DNA from: Nocardioides sp. Root140
GTDB taxonomy: Bacteria; Actinomycetota; Actinomycetes; Propionibacteriales; Nocardioidaceae
Assembly: GCF_001426745.1 (NCBI RefSeq)
Contig: NZ_LMFI01000007.1
Coordinates: 1 to 38,075, forward strand
DNA: 38,075 bases
Reading direction: 5' to 3'
Position 1 is the stretch's first letter, and the number at the start of each line of letters is the position of its first letter. Position numbers and translations under genes: made by a program. Below are positions 31,922 to 38,075 of this stretch, piece after piece. The notes under the pieces were generated by a model that saw nothing but the letters and a program-made list of their open reading frames with translations, ran no database searches and was not told the origin of the DNA.

Positions 31922-32248
31922 ATGCCCATCATCATCTGCTTCGAAGGCCGGCTCGCGACCGAACCCGAGCTCATCAAAACCCCCAACACAGACACCTCGG
32001 TATGCGAGGCCGTCGTCATGGTCAACCACCGCAAGAAGGCCGGCGAAGAGTGGGTCGACGCCGACGCCACCCGCTACGAAATCAAGGCCTGGAAGCGGCG
32101 AGCCGAAGCCCTCGCCGCCCGCACCATCGGAGACAGCATCGTCGTCATCGGCCACGTCGAGACGACCAGCTGGGAGACCGACAACGGCACCAAGCGATAC
32201 CGCGACACCGTCGTGGTCGACGCCATCGGCCAGACCCTCACGACCTGA
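31922..32248 (+). CDS. Single-stranded DNA-binding protein (first copy)
   Basis: ATG 31922 behind GAGAGGA. The 108-aa product starts as a diverged OB-fold SSB: IICFEGRLATEPELIKTPNTDT, VCEAVVMVNHRKK, DATRYEIKAWKRRAEAL, GDSIVVIGHVETTSWETDNGTKRYRDTVVV. It lacks the acidic C-terminal tip of chromosomal SSB. Plasmid SSBs often coat incoming single strands after transfer. A second, more typical SSB is encoded at 34810-35172. Confidence 0.88.
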   Translation: MPIIICFEGRLATEPELIKTPNTDTSVCEAVVMVNHRKKAGEEWVDADATRYEIKAWKRRAEALAARTIGDSIVVIGHVETTSWETDNGTKRYRDTVVVDAIGQTLTT

Positions 32249-32391
32249 GCACCGGACACGATTCTTCACCCTGCAGCTGCACCCGGAAGTTATCCACAAA
32301 CGCGTCGCGCGGCCGCGCACCGACAGCCCAACCCGGGGCATGTTGGACCCACCACCGTTTGAAACAGCCACCCCGAAGGGATGCCACCAGC
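32249..32391. other. Short gap with a DnaA box
   Basis: TTATCCACA at 32290-32298 is a perfect consensus DnaA box. No cluster of similar sites is nearby, so it may be chance or a minor element of an origin or single-strand start site. Confidence 0.4.
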
Positions 32392-32715
32392 ATGTCGTTC
32401 ATCGAACACACCGACCCGGAGTTCTGCGACCTCTACGTCCTCTTCCGCCAGGTCTCCAACCACCTTCACGAAACCAGTGATCCGCAGCTGATCGCCGACC
32501 TCATCGGCGACGCACACTCAGAGTTCTGCGGCAACGGTCTACACAAGCCCGCCGACGTCTCACTGATGGAACCCGAACCCATCACCCACCCTGCTCCCGT
32601 CCTGGCTCTCAGCGCGGCCGTGAAAGCACGCCTGCCACACGCCGGATCTCTCGATGAATCCCTCCGGCTCACCCGAGCGAGGACCTTCCTCCTCGAGGCG
32701 GTCGACGCACTGTGA
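32392..32715 (+). CDS. Hypothetical plasmid protein (107 aa)
   Basis: ATG 32392 behind GAAGGG. The sequence MSFIEHTDPEFCDLYVLFRQ is followed by acidic and hydrophobic stretches, mostly helical; no motif is recognised. Its stop overlaps the next gene's GTG, so they are coupled. Confidence 0.6.
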   Translation: MSFIEHTDPEFCDLYVLFRQVSNHLHETSDPQLIADLIGDAHSEFCGNGLHKPADVSLMEPEPITHPAPVLALSAAVKARLPHAGSLDESLRLTRARTFLLEAVDAL

Positions 32716-34064
32716 CCACCTACGGCGAATACCAAGAGGACACCGCAACCGCCCTCGTCGCACTCATCGGCAAGGCCGAGCTGCCAGTGGAGCCCGAGGC
32801 CATCCGCAACGCGCTCGAATGTCGCAGCATCCTGCTCGACGACGCCCGAAGCCGGCTCATCCTGTTCGGATCGCAACGGCGAGGCCTCGGCCGCTACAAA
32901 GGTTCCATCGGTCTCCTGGCGCAGACACTCGACCAGATGCCGGCCAGCCGGGAGCACTACGTGCCCGGTGGGCTCTCACCCCTCGACGCCCTCTCCATCG
33001 CCCCCTCAGACCCCACAGCTCACTGGTGGCGTGAAGCCGCCTCCAACCATGTCTTGGCCACCCACCAGCTCGCGGCCTCCCCCGACCGTGACGCATGGCT
33101 CAGGGACAACGGCAGCCTCTGGCACCTGGTGGGCGACTCGGCCGAAATCGTCGAAGCCCTCACCGTCCTCGACCACGACCTCACCGAAGCCGGACTACTC
33201 GTCACGGGCAACTCCCCCAGTGACGTCGACCAGGCCAGGGCCAACGTGTCCTACCTGGCGAAAACTGCCCGGTGGTACACCACCAACCCCGGCGCCGACT
33301 TCGCCAGCGCCAACAGCGTCCGCGAATTGGACGCCACCGGCGTCCTCCTGGTCCCTGGCCCCGGAGACCTCGCGCCGGCGCAGCGCCACCTCGCCAACAA
33401 CCTGGCACCCCTCCGCGGCTCCCACAGCTACGAGATGCCCTTCGGCCCCTGCATCACCACCGACGAAGCCATCCGATTCATCCGCACCCAAGAACAGCTG
33501 ACACGACGCTTCGCGAAGACCGCGACCCAGATCCCCGGCTGCTCAACCGAGGCCGCCGGCTTCCACGAGCTCGCCGACAGCCTGCACGACCTCGAACCCG
33601 GGGCCCGACTGCTCATCGACGTCGACCCCACGCTGCCACGCGCTCACATCACGGGCCAGCTGAACGAACTCGGCTATCGAGCCAGAGCCCTGGACCTCGA
33701 CAACAAACTTCAGACCCTCTCCCCCGGTGAGATGACCGACCTACTCCACGCAACCCGCGAAGCCTGCGTCCAAGGTGCCCGGGCACTCCGAACAGAAGCA
33801 ACACGGGAGCACTCCAACCTGCGCCGCCAAGACGTCACGAAGCTGGTCGGTCCAACGCGGATCCACCACAATTCCGAGCTAGATGTCCGCCTCACCAACC
33901 TCATCAACGTGAACGCCCAGCCCGTAGGCCTGCCCCCGTGGACACCTGCCAACGCTGTGGAGCGAGCGAAGCTGCGAGCGACCCTCGACAGCACCCCGAC
34001 CAGCCGCCCACCACAGCACCCCTCACCACGCCCACGGGCCGGGCGCGATTCCTACGGGCGGTGA
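32712..34064 (+). CDS. Hypothetical plasmid protein (450 aa)
   Basis: GTG 32712 overlaps the preceding stop (GTGA). Amphipathic, largely helical protein without recognisable enzyme motif, ending in a Pro/Arg-rich tail. Composition and codon use match a genuine gene. Part of the region between oriT and the second SSB gene; perhaps a leading-region protein. I do not recognise a family. Confidence 0.65.
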   Translation: MTTYGEYQEDTATALVALIGKAELPVEPEAIRNALECRSILLDDARSRLILFGSQRRGLGRYKGSIGLLAQTLDQMPASREHYVPGGLSPLDALSIAPSDPTAHWWREAASNHVLATHQLAASPDRDAWLRDNGSLWHLVGDSAEIVEALTVLDHDLTEAGLLVTGNSPSDVDQARANVSYLAKTARWYTTNPGADFASANSVRELDATGVLLVPGPGDLAPAQRHLANNLAPLRGSHSYEMPFGPCITTDEAIRFIRTQEQLTRRFAKTATQIPGCSTEAAGFHELADSLHDLEPGARLLIDVDPTLPRAHITGQLNELGYRARALDLDNKLQTLSPGEMTDLLHATREACVQGARALRTEATREHSNLRRQDVTKLVGPTRIHHNSELDVRLTNLINVNAQPVGLPPWTPANAVERAKLRATLDSTPTSRPPQHPSPRPRAGRDSYGR

Positions 34065-34138
34065 AAGAGTCCTCGCTGTGCGAGTGATGATGACTGTGCC
34101 TGGTGTCCGGTCCCGTTGCTGACAGGCGCGGCCGGATG

Positions 34139-34612
34139 TCAGTCGTCGCCCGTGCAACGCTCCCCCAGTTCCTGGACGTCATCGGCGTCGTATTCGTCAC
34201 GCCACTTGTCGGTGATGTTGTCCATGTCCTCCAGGACCTGGCCGAATTCAAGGACTTGCGCCCCTGGGTCATCGTCTTTCGATTGAGTCTCCAGTCCGCG
34301 ATAGAGAATCCCTTGCCAGTCGTTGTACTCCTGCACCGCAATAGCGCAATCATCCACTCGCTGCTGCTGGAACAAGTAACCACCTGCTGCGCCGACGGCC
34401 AAGGCCACAAAACACGCGACCCCGACAAGTGCTAAACCTTTCCTGGATCTCGTAAGCCCAGATCCGGAATGACCTTGCACCCCGCCCTCGCCGACAGGAC
34501 TCTCGGGGTCGCCCAACTCACGCTGGACGTCGCCGCCAGTGAGCGGAAGCTGCTCGCCAGTTTCCGGATCGAACCGGAGCTTCTCTCCAGTTTCGGGATC
34601 GAACTTGGGCAT
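34139..34612 (-). CDS. Membrane-anchored protein with DPETGE repeat
   Basis: The 157-aa product starts with two FDPETGE repeats at residues 4-10 and 14-20 in a polar N-terminus, then one membrane helix (GLALVGVACFVALAVGAAGGYLF, about 58-80). A small extracytoplasmic domain with two cysteines (near 89 and 153) follows, with an acidic end. The repeat may be a zinc-ribbon-less relic. Function unknown. Confidence 0.6.
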   Translation of the reverse strand: MPKFDPETGEKLRFDPETGEQLPLTGGDVQRELGDPESPVGEGGVQGHSGSGLTRSRKGLALVGVACFVALAVGAAGGYLFQQQRVDDCAIAVQEYNDWQGILYRGLETQSKDDDPGAQVLEFGQVLEDMDNITDKWRDEYDADDVQELGERCTGDD

Positions 34613-34776
34613 GGCGTTGGCCTTCGGTAGTCAGTGAGTTCGACCAGTCTCGGTCCACCCAAGTGAGTTCGCAGGTGATTCGGAAGAATCGCTCGGGGTG
34701 GGTTCCTCTACTCCGGGGTTCTCGGGTTGGTGGCCGGTGTCGCATCGCATGATGTGAGTCCTTCCCGAGAACGGAG

Positions 34777-34801
34777 AGGGGCACCCGCGCTGGGGGCCCC
34801 T
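34777..34801 (-). terminator. Terminator behind the second SSB gene
   Basis: AGGGGC/GCCCCT stem with an inner ACCC/GGGg pairing, 9 bases after the stop codon of the minus-strand SSB gene at 34810. No U-tract. Confidence 0.5.
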
Positions 34802-34809
34802 GTCGGGGG

Positions 34810-35172
34810 TCAGGCCGTGATGACGCGTGCGGGCTTCCACGCGAGGGAGAGTCCGACCTCGTCGACCTGGATCCGGGTCTTGTAGCGCTTCTCGCCGCTG
34901 TCGCGGTCGTGGTAGCTCTCGGTGACCAGCTGGCCGGTGACCATGACCCGGTCCCCCTTGCGGCCGGATTCGGCCAGGTGCTCGGCCTGCTTCTCCCACA
35001 GGGTGCAGCTGTGGCCGGTGGGCTCGGCGTCGACGTATTCCCCGTCTTCGTTCTTGGTGCGTCGGTTGACCAGGACGCGGAAGTCCGCGACGGCTTTCCC
35101 GGTGGGGGTGAATCGCAGCTCGGGGTCCTCGACGAGGTTGCCGGCGAAGGTGACGGTGGTGTTGTTCAGCAT
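34810..35172 (-). CDS. ssb: Single-stranded DNA-binding protein (second copy)
   Basis: ATG 35172. The 120-aa product is a canonical OB-fold SSB: NNTTVTFAGNLVEDPELRFT, AVADFRVLVNRRT, GHSCTLWEKQAEHLAES, GDRVMVTGQLVTESYHDRDSG. It also lacks an acidic tip. It resembles typical bacterial SSB more closely than the first copy. Probably coats transferred or lagging-strand DNA. Confidence 0.9.
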   Translation of the reverse strand: MLNNTTVTFAGNLVEDPELRFTPTGKAVADFRVLVNRRTKNEDGEYVDAEPTGHSCTLWEKQAEHLAESGRKGDRVMVTGQLVTESYHDRDSGEKRYKTRIQVDEVGLSLAWKPARVITA

Positions 35173-35216
35173 GATGGTTCTCCTTGTTGGTTGAGTGTTG
35201 CTGGTGGTGGTGACGG

Positions 35217-35438
35217 TCAGTCGGTCTTGTTGGGCGGGGTGCCGTAGACCTCGAGGACGATGCACTCGATCGCGAAGACGGCATCCATGACCTGCGGCTC
35301 TGTGCCCCAGTTCTTGACGATGTTGAGCTGGTCGCGTGCTGCACCGAGCTGATTGCGCGTGGTCGCTGGGTGCTCTTCGAGGTTCGTGAGGGCTGCCTGT
35401 GCCCTGGCGATCGCCTGTGCGCGGTCCTTGATGTTCAC
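35217..35438 (-). CDS. Small hypothetical protein behind element copy 2
   Basis: GTG 35438 has GGGGAG 6 bases upstream and gives 73 aa (NIKDRAQAIARAQAAL...). The frame is open up to ATG 35558, which lies in the apex of the copy 2 element and would give 113 aa starting M-S-P-P-A-T-L. Helical protein without known motif. The gene lies 45 bp upstream of the second SSB gene, on the same strand. Confidence 0.55.
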   Translation of the reverse strand: MNIKDRAQAIARAQAALTNLEEHPATTRNQLGAARDQLNIVKNWGTEPQVMDAVFAIECIVLEVYGTPPNKTD

Positions 35439-35485
35439 GGCTTGCTCCCCTTGGTCGTGTGCGTTGGTTGGATGGGCCACTCGCC

Positions 35486-35612
35486 CCCTGTTCCCCAACA
35501 ACTGCCGAAATCTGTGTGGCCACGGCCGGAAGGAGTCAAGGGTCGCCGGAGGCGACATGTTCGCCCTTGACCCGTCCGTGGCCATGAAAGAATTCGGTGT
35601 TGGGGAACAGGG
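35486..35612 (-). promoter_or_regulatory. Nested-hairpin element, copy 2
   Basis: Also 127 bases. A 15-bp outer stem (35486-35500 with 35598-35612) encloses CCGAA/TTCGG, then GGCCACGG (35518-35525) with CCGTGGCC (35576-35583). GTCAAGGG (35535-35542) then pairs with CCCTTGAC (35564-35571), and an apex holds the conserved ACATG and a TCGCC-gga-GGCGA hairpin. Lies 48 bp upstream of the minus-strand gene start at 35438 and is oriented with it. Core shared with copies 1 and 3. Confidence 0.75.
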
Positions 35613-35778
35613 AAACCCGGGTGGTTCCGGTGGTGGTGTCGCGGCCGTAGGCCGTGTCCTTGACCGGGCCGCTGTTGCCCGGTCCCGGGGTGTTCCCTTC
35701 GTGCGAGAAGGGTCTCCCCGACGAGCCGGGTTGACGGTGTCTCGCCCGTGGGCGTGTCCTTTGCGGGTCGGCGTGTGG

Positions 35779-35806
35779 GTGTGCCGGGGCCCTGGCCCCG
35801 GCACAC
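35779..35806 (-). terminator. 12-bp GC hairpin terminator
   Basis: GTGTGCCGGGGC pairs perfectly with GCCCCGGCACAC around a CCTG loop, 8 bases after the stop codon of the 82-aa gene at 35814. No U-tract. Likely terminator for that gene. Confidence 0.55.
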
Positions 35807-35813
35807 CGGGTGT

Positions 35814-36062
35814 TCAGTGTCCTTCCCAGGTCTCGACCCAGCGGGCGCAGATGATCTTGAAGGCCGCGATCGTGTCGGTGGCGTTGAGTTCCCACGGCGG
35901 TGTGAGCGGGTGGACGGTGGCGATGACCGGCTCTCCGTAGCCGCCCCGCTGAACCAGAATGTCGTCGTCGGGGTTGCCGGTCCAGACGAAGGAGAGGTAG
36001 CTGGCGGGGTCGTAGAAGGCCAGGTGCGGCGTGCCGTCCGGGATCTGGGTGTGCGTGGTCAT
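35814..36062 (-). CDS. 82-aa hypothetical protein controlled by element copy 3
   Basis: ATG 36062 behind GGAGGAG with 6-base spacing. The product MTTHTQIPDGTPHLAFYDPA... is acidic with aromatic residues; no known motif. The upstream leader ORF (36059-36169) ends with TGA overlapping this ATG, so translation is coupled. The ribosome-binding site lies in the outer stem of element copy 3, so expression should depend on unfolding. Confidence 0.65.
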   Translation of the reverse strand: MTTHTQIPDGTPHLAFYDPASYLSFVWTGNPDDDILVQRGGYGEPVIATVHPLTPPWELNATDTIAAFKIICARWVETWEGH

Positions 36063-36169
36063 GGTGTGCTCCTCCGGTTTCGGGGGCTGTCCTGTGTGGG
36101 CTGCCCTGTGTGTGGAGGACGTGGGTCCGCTGAGGAGCTGGCGGGTGCAAGGGTGGCCGGAGGCCACAT
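36059..36169 (-). CDS. 36-codon leader ORF inside element copy 3
   Basis: ATG 36169, with AAGGG 5 bases upstream but locked in the hairpin. It encodes a Pro/Ser-rich peptide that starts M-W-P-P-A-T-L, ends RNRRSTP, and stops at 36059 overlapping the next ATG. Copy 2 gives M-S-P-P-A-T-L at the same place. Copy 1 keeps the pairing but not the peptide, so the structure may be the conserved thing. Translation unproven. Confidence 0.45.
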   Translation of the reverse strand: MWPPATLAPASSSADPRPPHTGQPTQDSPRNRRSTP

Positions 36170-36257
36170 GTCCGCCCTTGCAGCGGTCGGCGAGCGGACC
36201 AGAGTCGCGGAGCGCCCAAGGGCTGTCCACGAGGGAGCAAGCCCCACCCCACCGGAG
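36072..36257 (-). promoter_or_regulatory. Nested-hairpin element, copy 3 (buries a ribosome-binding site)
   Basis: A core of 77 bases (36124-36200) has GGTCCGCT/AGCGGACC (36124-36131 with 36193-36200), an asymmetric loop, TGCAAGGG (36146-36153) with CCCTTGCA (36175-36182), ACATG and a TGGCC-gga-GGCCA hairpin. Outside it, CTCCGGT (36072-36078) pairs with ACCGGAG (36251-36257) and GGGGCT (36083-36088) with AGCCCC (36240-36245). On the minus RNA the downstream gene's GGAG ribosome-binding site lies in that outer pairing. Confidence 0.7.
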
Positions 36258-36330
36258 CATGCGCTGGCTCGGCACAGGCAGGGGGTGGCGCGTGTAGCGG
36301 TCCGCTGCCGGGGGCCGGTCTGCCGCTCAG

Positions 36331-36645
36331 CTAGCGCGAGGGTCGCTCAGTCGACGTGATGCCGGCCGATCGAGGGTCGACGTACGTGTAGGGCCGGATC
36401 AGGTCCTGGTCGAACTGTCCGATCCAGTTCTTGCCGGGTCCGGTGTTGTAGCGGACCCAGCCGATCCAGCGTTCGTCCTTGAGCCGCCACTCGTGAAGGG
36501 TGCCGAAGCACCAGACGCCCTCGACGAGGACTTCGACCTCGAGGGCGTCGAGCTGGTCGTAGGAGATGACGTCGGGCACGTCATCGAGCGTAGACGTCCG
36601 CCTGGCGCGGCTCGTGGGCAATGCACCACGCCAATCGATCAGCAC
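36331..36645 (-). CDS. Hypothetical protein (up to 104 aa)
   Basis: GTG 36645 is the longest start; a GTG near residue 23 (VPDVISYDQLDALEVE) may be the real one since no ribosome-binding site is clear. The core has alternating strands (VEVLVEGVWCFGTLHEWRL, RWIGWVRYNTG, NWIGQFDQDLIRPY), suggesting an SH3-like barrel. Function unknown. Confidence 0.55.
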   Translation of the reverse strand: MLIDWRGALPTSRARRTSTLDDVPDVISYDQLDALEVEVLVEGVWCFGTLHEWRLKDERWIGWVRYNTGPGKNWIGQFDQDLIRPYTYVDPRSAGITSTERPSR

Positions 36646-36915
36646 AGTCCCGGGTCCGCGCAGCCCAAATCCGAGGGCCGCCGACTCGTCGCTCGCCGGC
36701 GCAATAGGAAACCATGAGAAGTCCTGAGAAGACCCCCTCCCCCCGTCACCGCGGCCCTCGGCCGCCCTACGCGACGCTCGTGCTCGTCTGGGTCGTTGTG
36801 CTGCCCCAGGTCGACTTGACTCTTCGTGTTCTCGACCGTGTCGGCGGGTGGTTTCCGTTGTGCTGACGTCAGCTTCTTGATGACTGTCGTTCGGCGGCTG
36901 TTACGGTCGGGCTGT
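36646..36915. other. Gap without a supported gene
   Basis: No convincing ORF. A plus-strand -10-like TACGGT (about 36902-36907) precedes the terminator at 36916-36960 by 9 bases; a TTGATG lies 19 bases before it. This could be the promoter of a very short RNA. Confidence 0.3.
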
Positions 36916-36960
36916 GCCCCGGCCGGGGACCCGAGACCCTACGGCCGGGGCCTTCTTCTT
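36916..36960 (+). terminator. Strong intrinsic terminator
   Basis: GCCCCGGCCG (36916-36925) pairs perfectly with CGGCCGGGGC (36942-36951) around a 16-base loop, followed by CTTCTTCTT. It is the only plus-strand hairpin with a clear pyrimidine tail. There is no plus-strand gene upstream; see the short-RNA idea in the findings. Confidence 0.65.
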
Positions 36961-36976
36961 GCCCCTGGACGACGTG

Positions 36977-37032
36977 ACTGTGGCCGCGGTGCGGGCTCAC
37001 ACGCAGATCGTGAGTCGCACCGCGGCCACAGT
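36977..37032. repeat. Perfect 17-bp inverted repeat
   Basis: ACTGTGGCCGCGGTGCG (36977-36993) and CGCACCGCGGCCACAGT (37016-37032) flank a 22-base centre containing an inner CTCAC/GTGAG pair. It lies 60 bp downstream of the par operon stop on the minus strand. It could be a terminator, a single-strand origin, or a resolution site. Confidence 0.6.
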
Positions 37033-37091
37033 GGGCTTCGCCTTGCCGCACAGTCGGCCGCGAAGTGGTTCGGGAGCCGGGAGTCTGTTAG

Positions 37092-37514
37092 TTACAGACC
37101 TACAGACTTTCGGAGTTCTTCTTCGGTGGTTCCGGAGAGTGAGGATTCCTTGGCCAGGAGCATGTCGACGGCGACGCGGATGAGGGTGTTGTCGGTGAGT
37201 CGCTCCCCTCTCCCCCGCCTGGTCTTGTTGAGGCGGCGGGTGAGTGCGGCGAGGTCGTCGAGCTGCGAGTCGGTGAGGCGTGCTTCCTTGCGAGTGAGTT
37301 CGAGGTAGCGGGGAAGTTCGGACTCCAACTTCGCTGTACGGGTCCGCGTGGTCGTGGCTGTTGTCGCCCTGGTCGCCGGCTGCGGGTCCGTCGCGGCCGG
37401 GGTCGCTTTGTCGACAATGGAGACCACCGGGGTCACAGCCTTCTCGCTTGCTGATTCGGCTCGGTCCTTCTCCTGAATGCCGGCGAGCATGTTTCCCAGG
37501 TTCGCGCGTGCCAT
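37092..37514 (-). CDS. Small centromere-binding partner of ParA
   Basis: ATG 37514-37512 overlaps the ParA stop by one base (TGATG), so the two are co-translated. The 140-aa product has an Ala/Thr-rich flexible N-terminus and a basic C-terminal helical domain (LTRKEARLTDSQLDDLAALTRRLNKTRRGRGERLTDNTLIRVAVDMLL). The latter resembles the helix-turn-helix or RHH-like domains of type Ib ParB partners. It should bind the repeat block near parA and repress the operon. Assignment rests on position and architecture. Confidence 0.75.
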   Translation of the reverse strand: MARANLGNMLAGIQEKDRAESASEKAVTPVVSIVDKATPAATDPQPATRATTATTTRTRTAKLESELPRYLELTRKEARLTDSQLDDLAALTRRLNKTRRGRGERLTDNTLIRVAVDMLLAKESSLSGTTEEELRKSVGL

Positions 37515-38075
37515 CAGTGGGCCACCTTCAGCTCAGCCGCGGCTTCTTCTTCCTTGGATTCCCAGATCTTGTGCAGCTCGTCTGTGACTTTCGTGAAGTC
37601 GTCGATGGCGAGCTGTCCCGATCCGGCCGGTTGGTACTGGGTGACGACCTGCCCGGTGATGGGGCCGTCCTGATGGATTGCGTAGAGGCGGACGTATGCG
37701 CGCAGGCGCGCGAGGCCGAGACTGTCGAGGAGGCCGGCGGCGTCGATCGTGCGGCCTGGCGTTCGCCCGTCGCACTTGTTGAGCAGCACTCGATAGGGCG
37801 TGCCGGTGGGCTTGACGAGGTCGTTCACCGTGCGCAGGAGCGGCCGGATGGAGAGGGCGGCCGGTTCGGTGGGCAGGATGACGAAGTCGGCCTCGGCGAC
37901 GACGGTGCGGAGCACGCTGTCGTCCTGGAGGCTGCCGGGCGCGTCGACCAGGACGATGTCGTAGTCGAGCTTGCGCAGCTGGGCGAGGAGTTCGGGGTTG
38001 GTGTCCTGGGCGACGTCGAAGGGAAGGTTCTCGCCGGCGGTGTCGGCCCAGTCCCCCGCCGAGCCCTGTGGGTCG
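37514..38075 (-). CDS. parA: ParA-family partition ATPase, C-terminal part
   Basis: Continues the ParA frame from the join (window bases 1-98 equal 37978-38075) to the stop at 37514. It contains the Walker B region (YDIVLVDAPGS, about 76-86), a strand VILPTEPAALS and VLLNKCDGR, then the final helix with an acidic, Ala-rich end (KEEEAAAELKVAH). Together with the other half it yields about 224 aa. Operon with the DNA-binding partner downstream. Confidence 0.95.
   Translation of the reverse strand, partial: DPQGSAGDWADTAGENLPFDVAQDTNPELLAQLRKLDYDIVLVDAPGSLQDDSVLRTVVAEADFVILPTEPAALSIRPLLRTVNDLVKPTGTPYRVLLNKCDGRTPGRTIDAAGLLDSLGLARLRAYVRLYAIHQDGPITGQVVTQYQPAGSGQLAIDDFTKVTDELHKIWESKEEEAAAELKVAH
37978..38075. 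repeat. Terminal overlap, right copy
   Basis: Identical to bases 1-98; marks the circle closure inside parA. Confidence 0.95.

Noticed and set aside
32290..32298. Perfect DnaA box as sign of a replication origin.
   Set aside because: Only one site, with no AT-rich stretch or further boxes nearby; not enough to call an origin.
31747..32715. A long open frame starting in element copy 1 and running through the SSB gene.
   Set aside because: Over the SSB gene it has shadow-frame composition (Arg/His/Pro runs); the SSB frame and the 107-aa gene at its end are both better supported.

Overview
The window is almost certainly one complete circular plasmid. Bases 1-98 are repeated exactly at 37978-38075, so the replicon closes at about 37,977 bp, and the parA gene runs across the join. 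High GC, GTG starts, a WhiB-type regulator, DUF4913 and SCO6880-type conjugation genes, and leaderless -10 boxes all point to an actinobacterium. The secreted Ig-like tra protein suggests a Nocardioides-like host, but genus cannot be decided from the sequence alone. No rRNA, tRNA, CRISPR array or complete transposon was seen.

Layout. (1) 37092-38075 and 1-4876, mostly minus strand: ParA, a small centromere-binding partner, a centromere-like repeat block, a large ParB/KorB-like protein, an AEP primase-like replication protein coupled to a WhiB regulator, and a small RHH-like protein. (2) 4978-19418: an ArsR-like regulator and 31-codon leader ORF divergent from one long plus-strand conjugation operon. 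The operon encodes membrane and secreted proteins, a VirB2-like pilin, a TrbL/VirB6-like protein, an SCO6880 protein, a VirB4-like ATPase, a lipoprotein, a three-domain transglycosylase/M23/EEP-nuclease protein, a VirD4-type coupling protein, DUF4913 and an HTH protein. (3) 19555-27562: a cargo island with a small membrane protein, a single-chain type IIG/IIL restriction-modification enzyme, an HTH/membrane/58-aa operon, a putative regulator behind tandem operators, a HEPN/Toprim-type protein, a TIGR02391 HEPN protein and a PH-like protein. (4) 27683-31383, minus: MobC-like protein, relaxase, coiled-coil protein and a membrane-GNAT protein, with a likely oriT just upstream. (5) 31434-36645: a possible leading region with two SSB genes, several unknown small genes and three copies of an elaborate nested-hairpin element.

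How it fits together. The Rep/WhiB module and the Par loci maintain the plasmid. MobC and the relaxase should nick oriT and hand DNA through the TraG-like coupling protein to a type IV secretion channel made by the tra operon. The cargo island looks like a defence island. The most unusual signal is a structured element present three times (31689-31815, 35486-35612, about 36072-36257). Each copy is a nested hairpin upstream of a small plasmid gene, in the same orientation as that gene. Each has a CAAGGG/CCCTTG stem enclosing a conserved ACATG and a capped inner hairpin, with compensatory changes between copies. In the third copy the ribosome-binding site of the downstream gene is itself in the outer stem. 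A second notable pattern is that several consecutive cargo genes have a -10-like hexamer 6-7 nt before the start codon, as expected for leaderless mRNAs.
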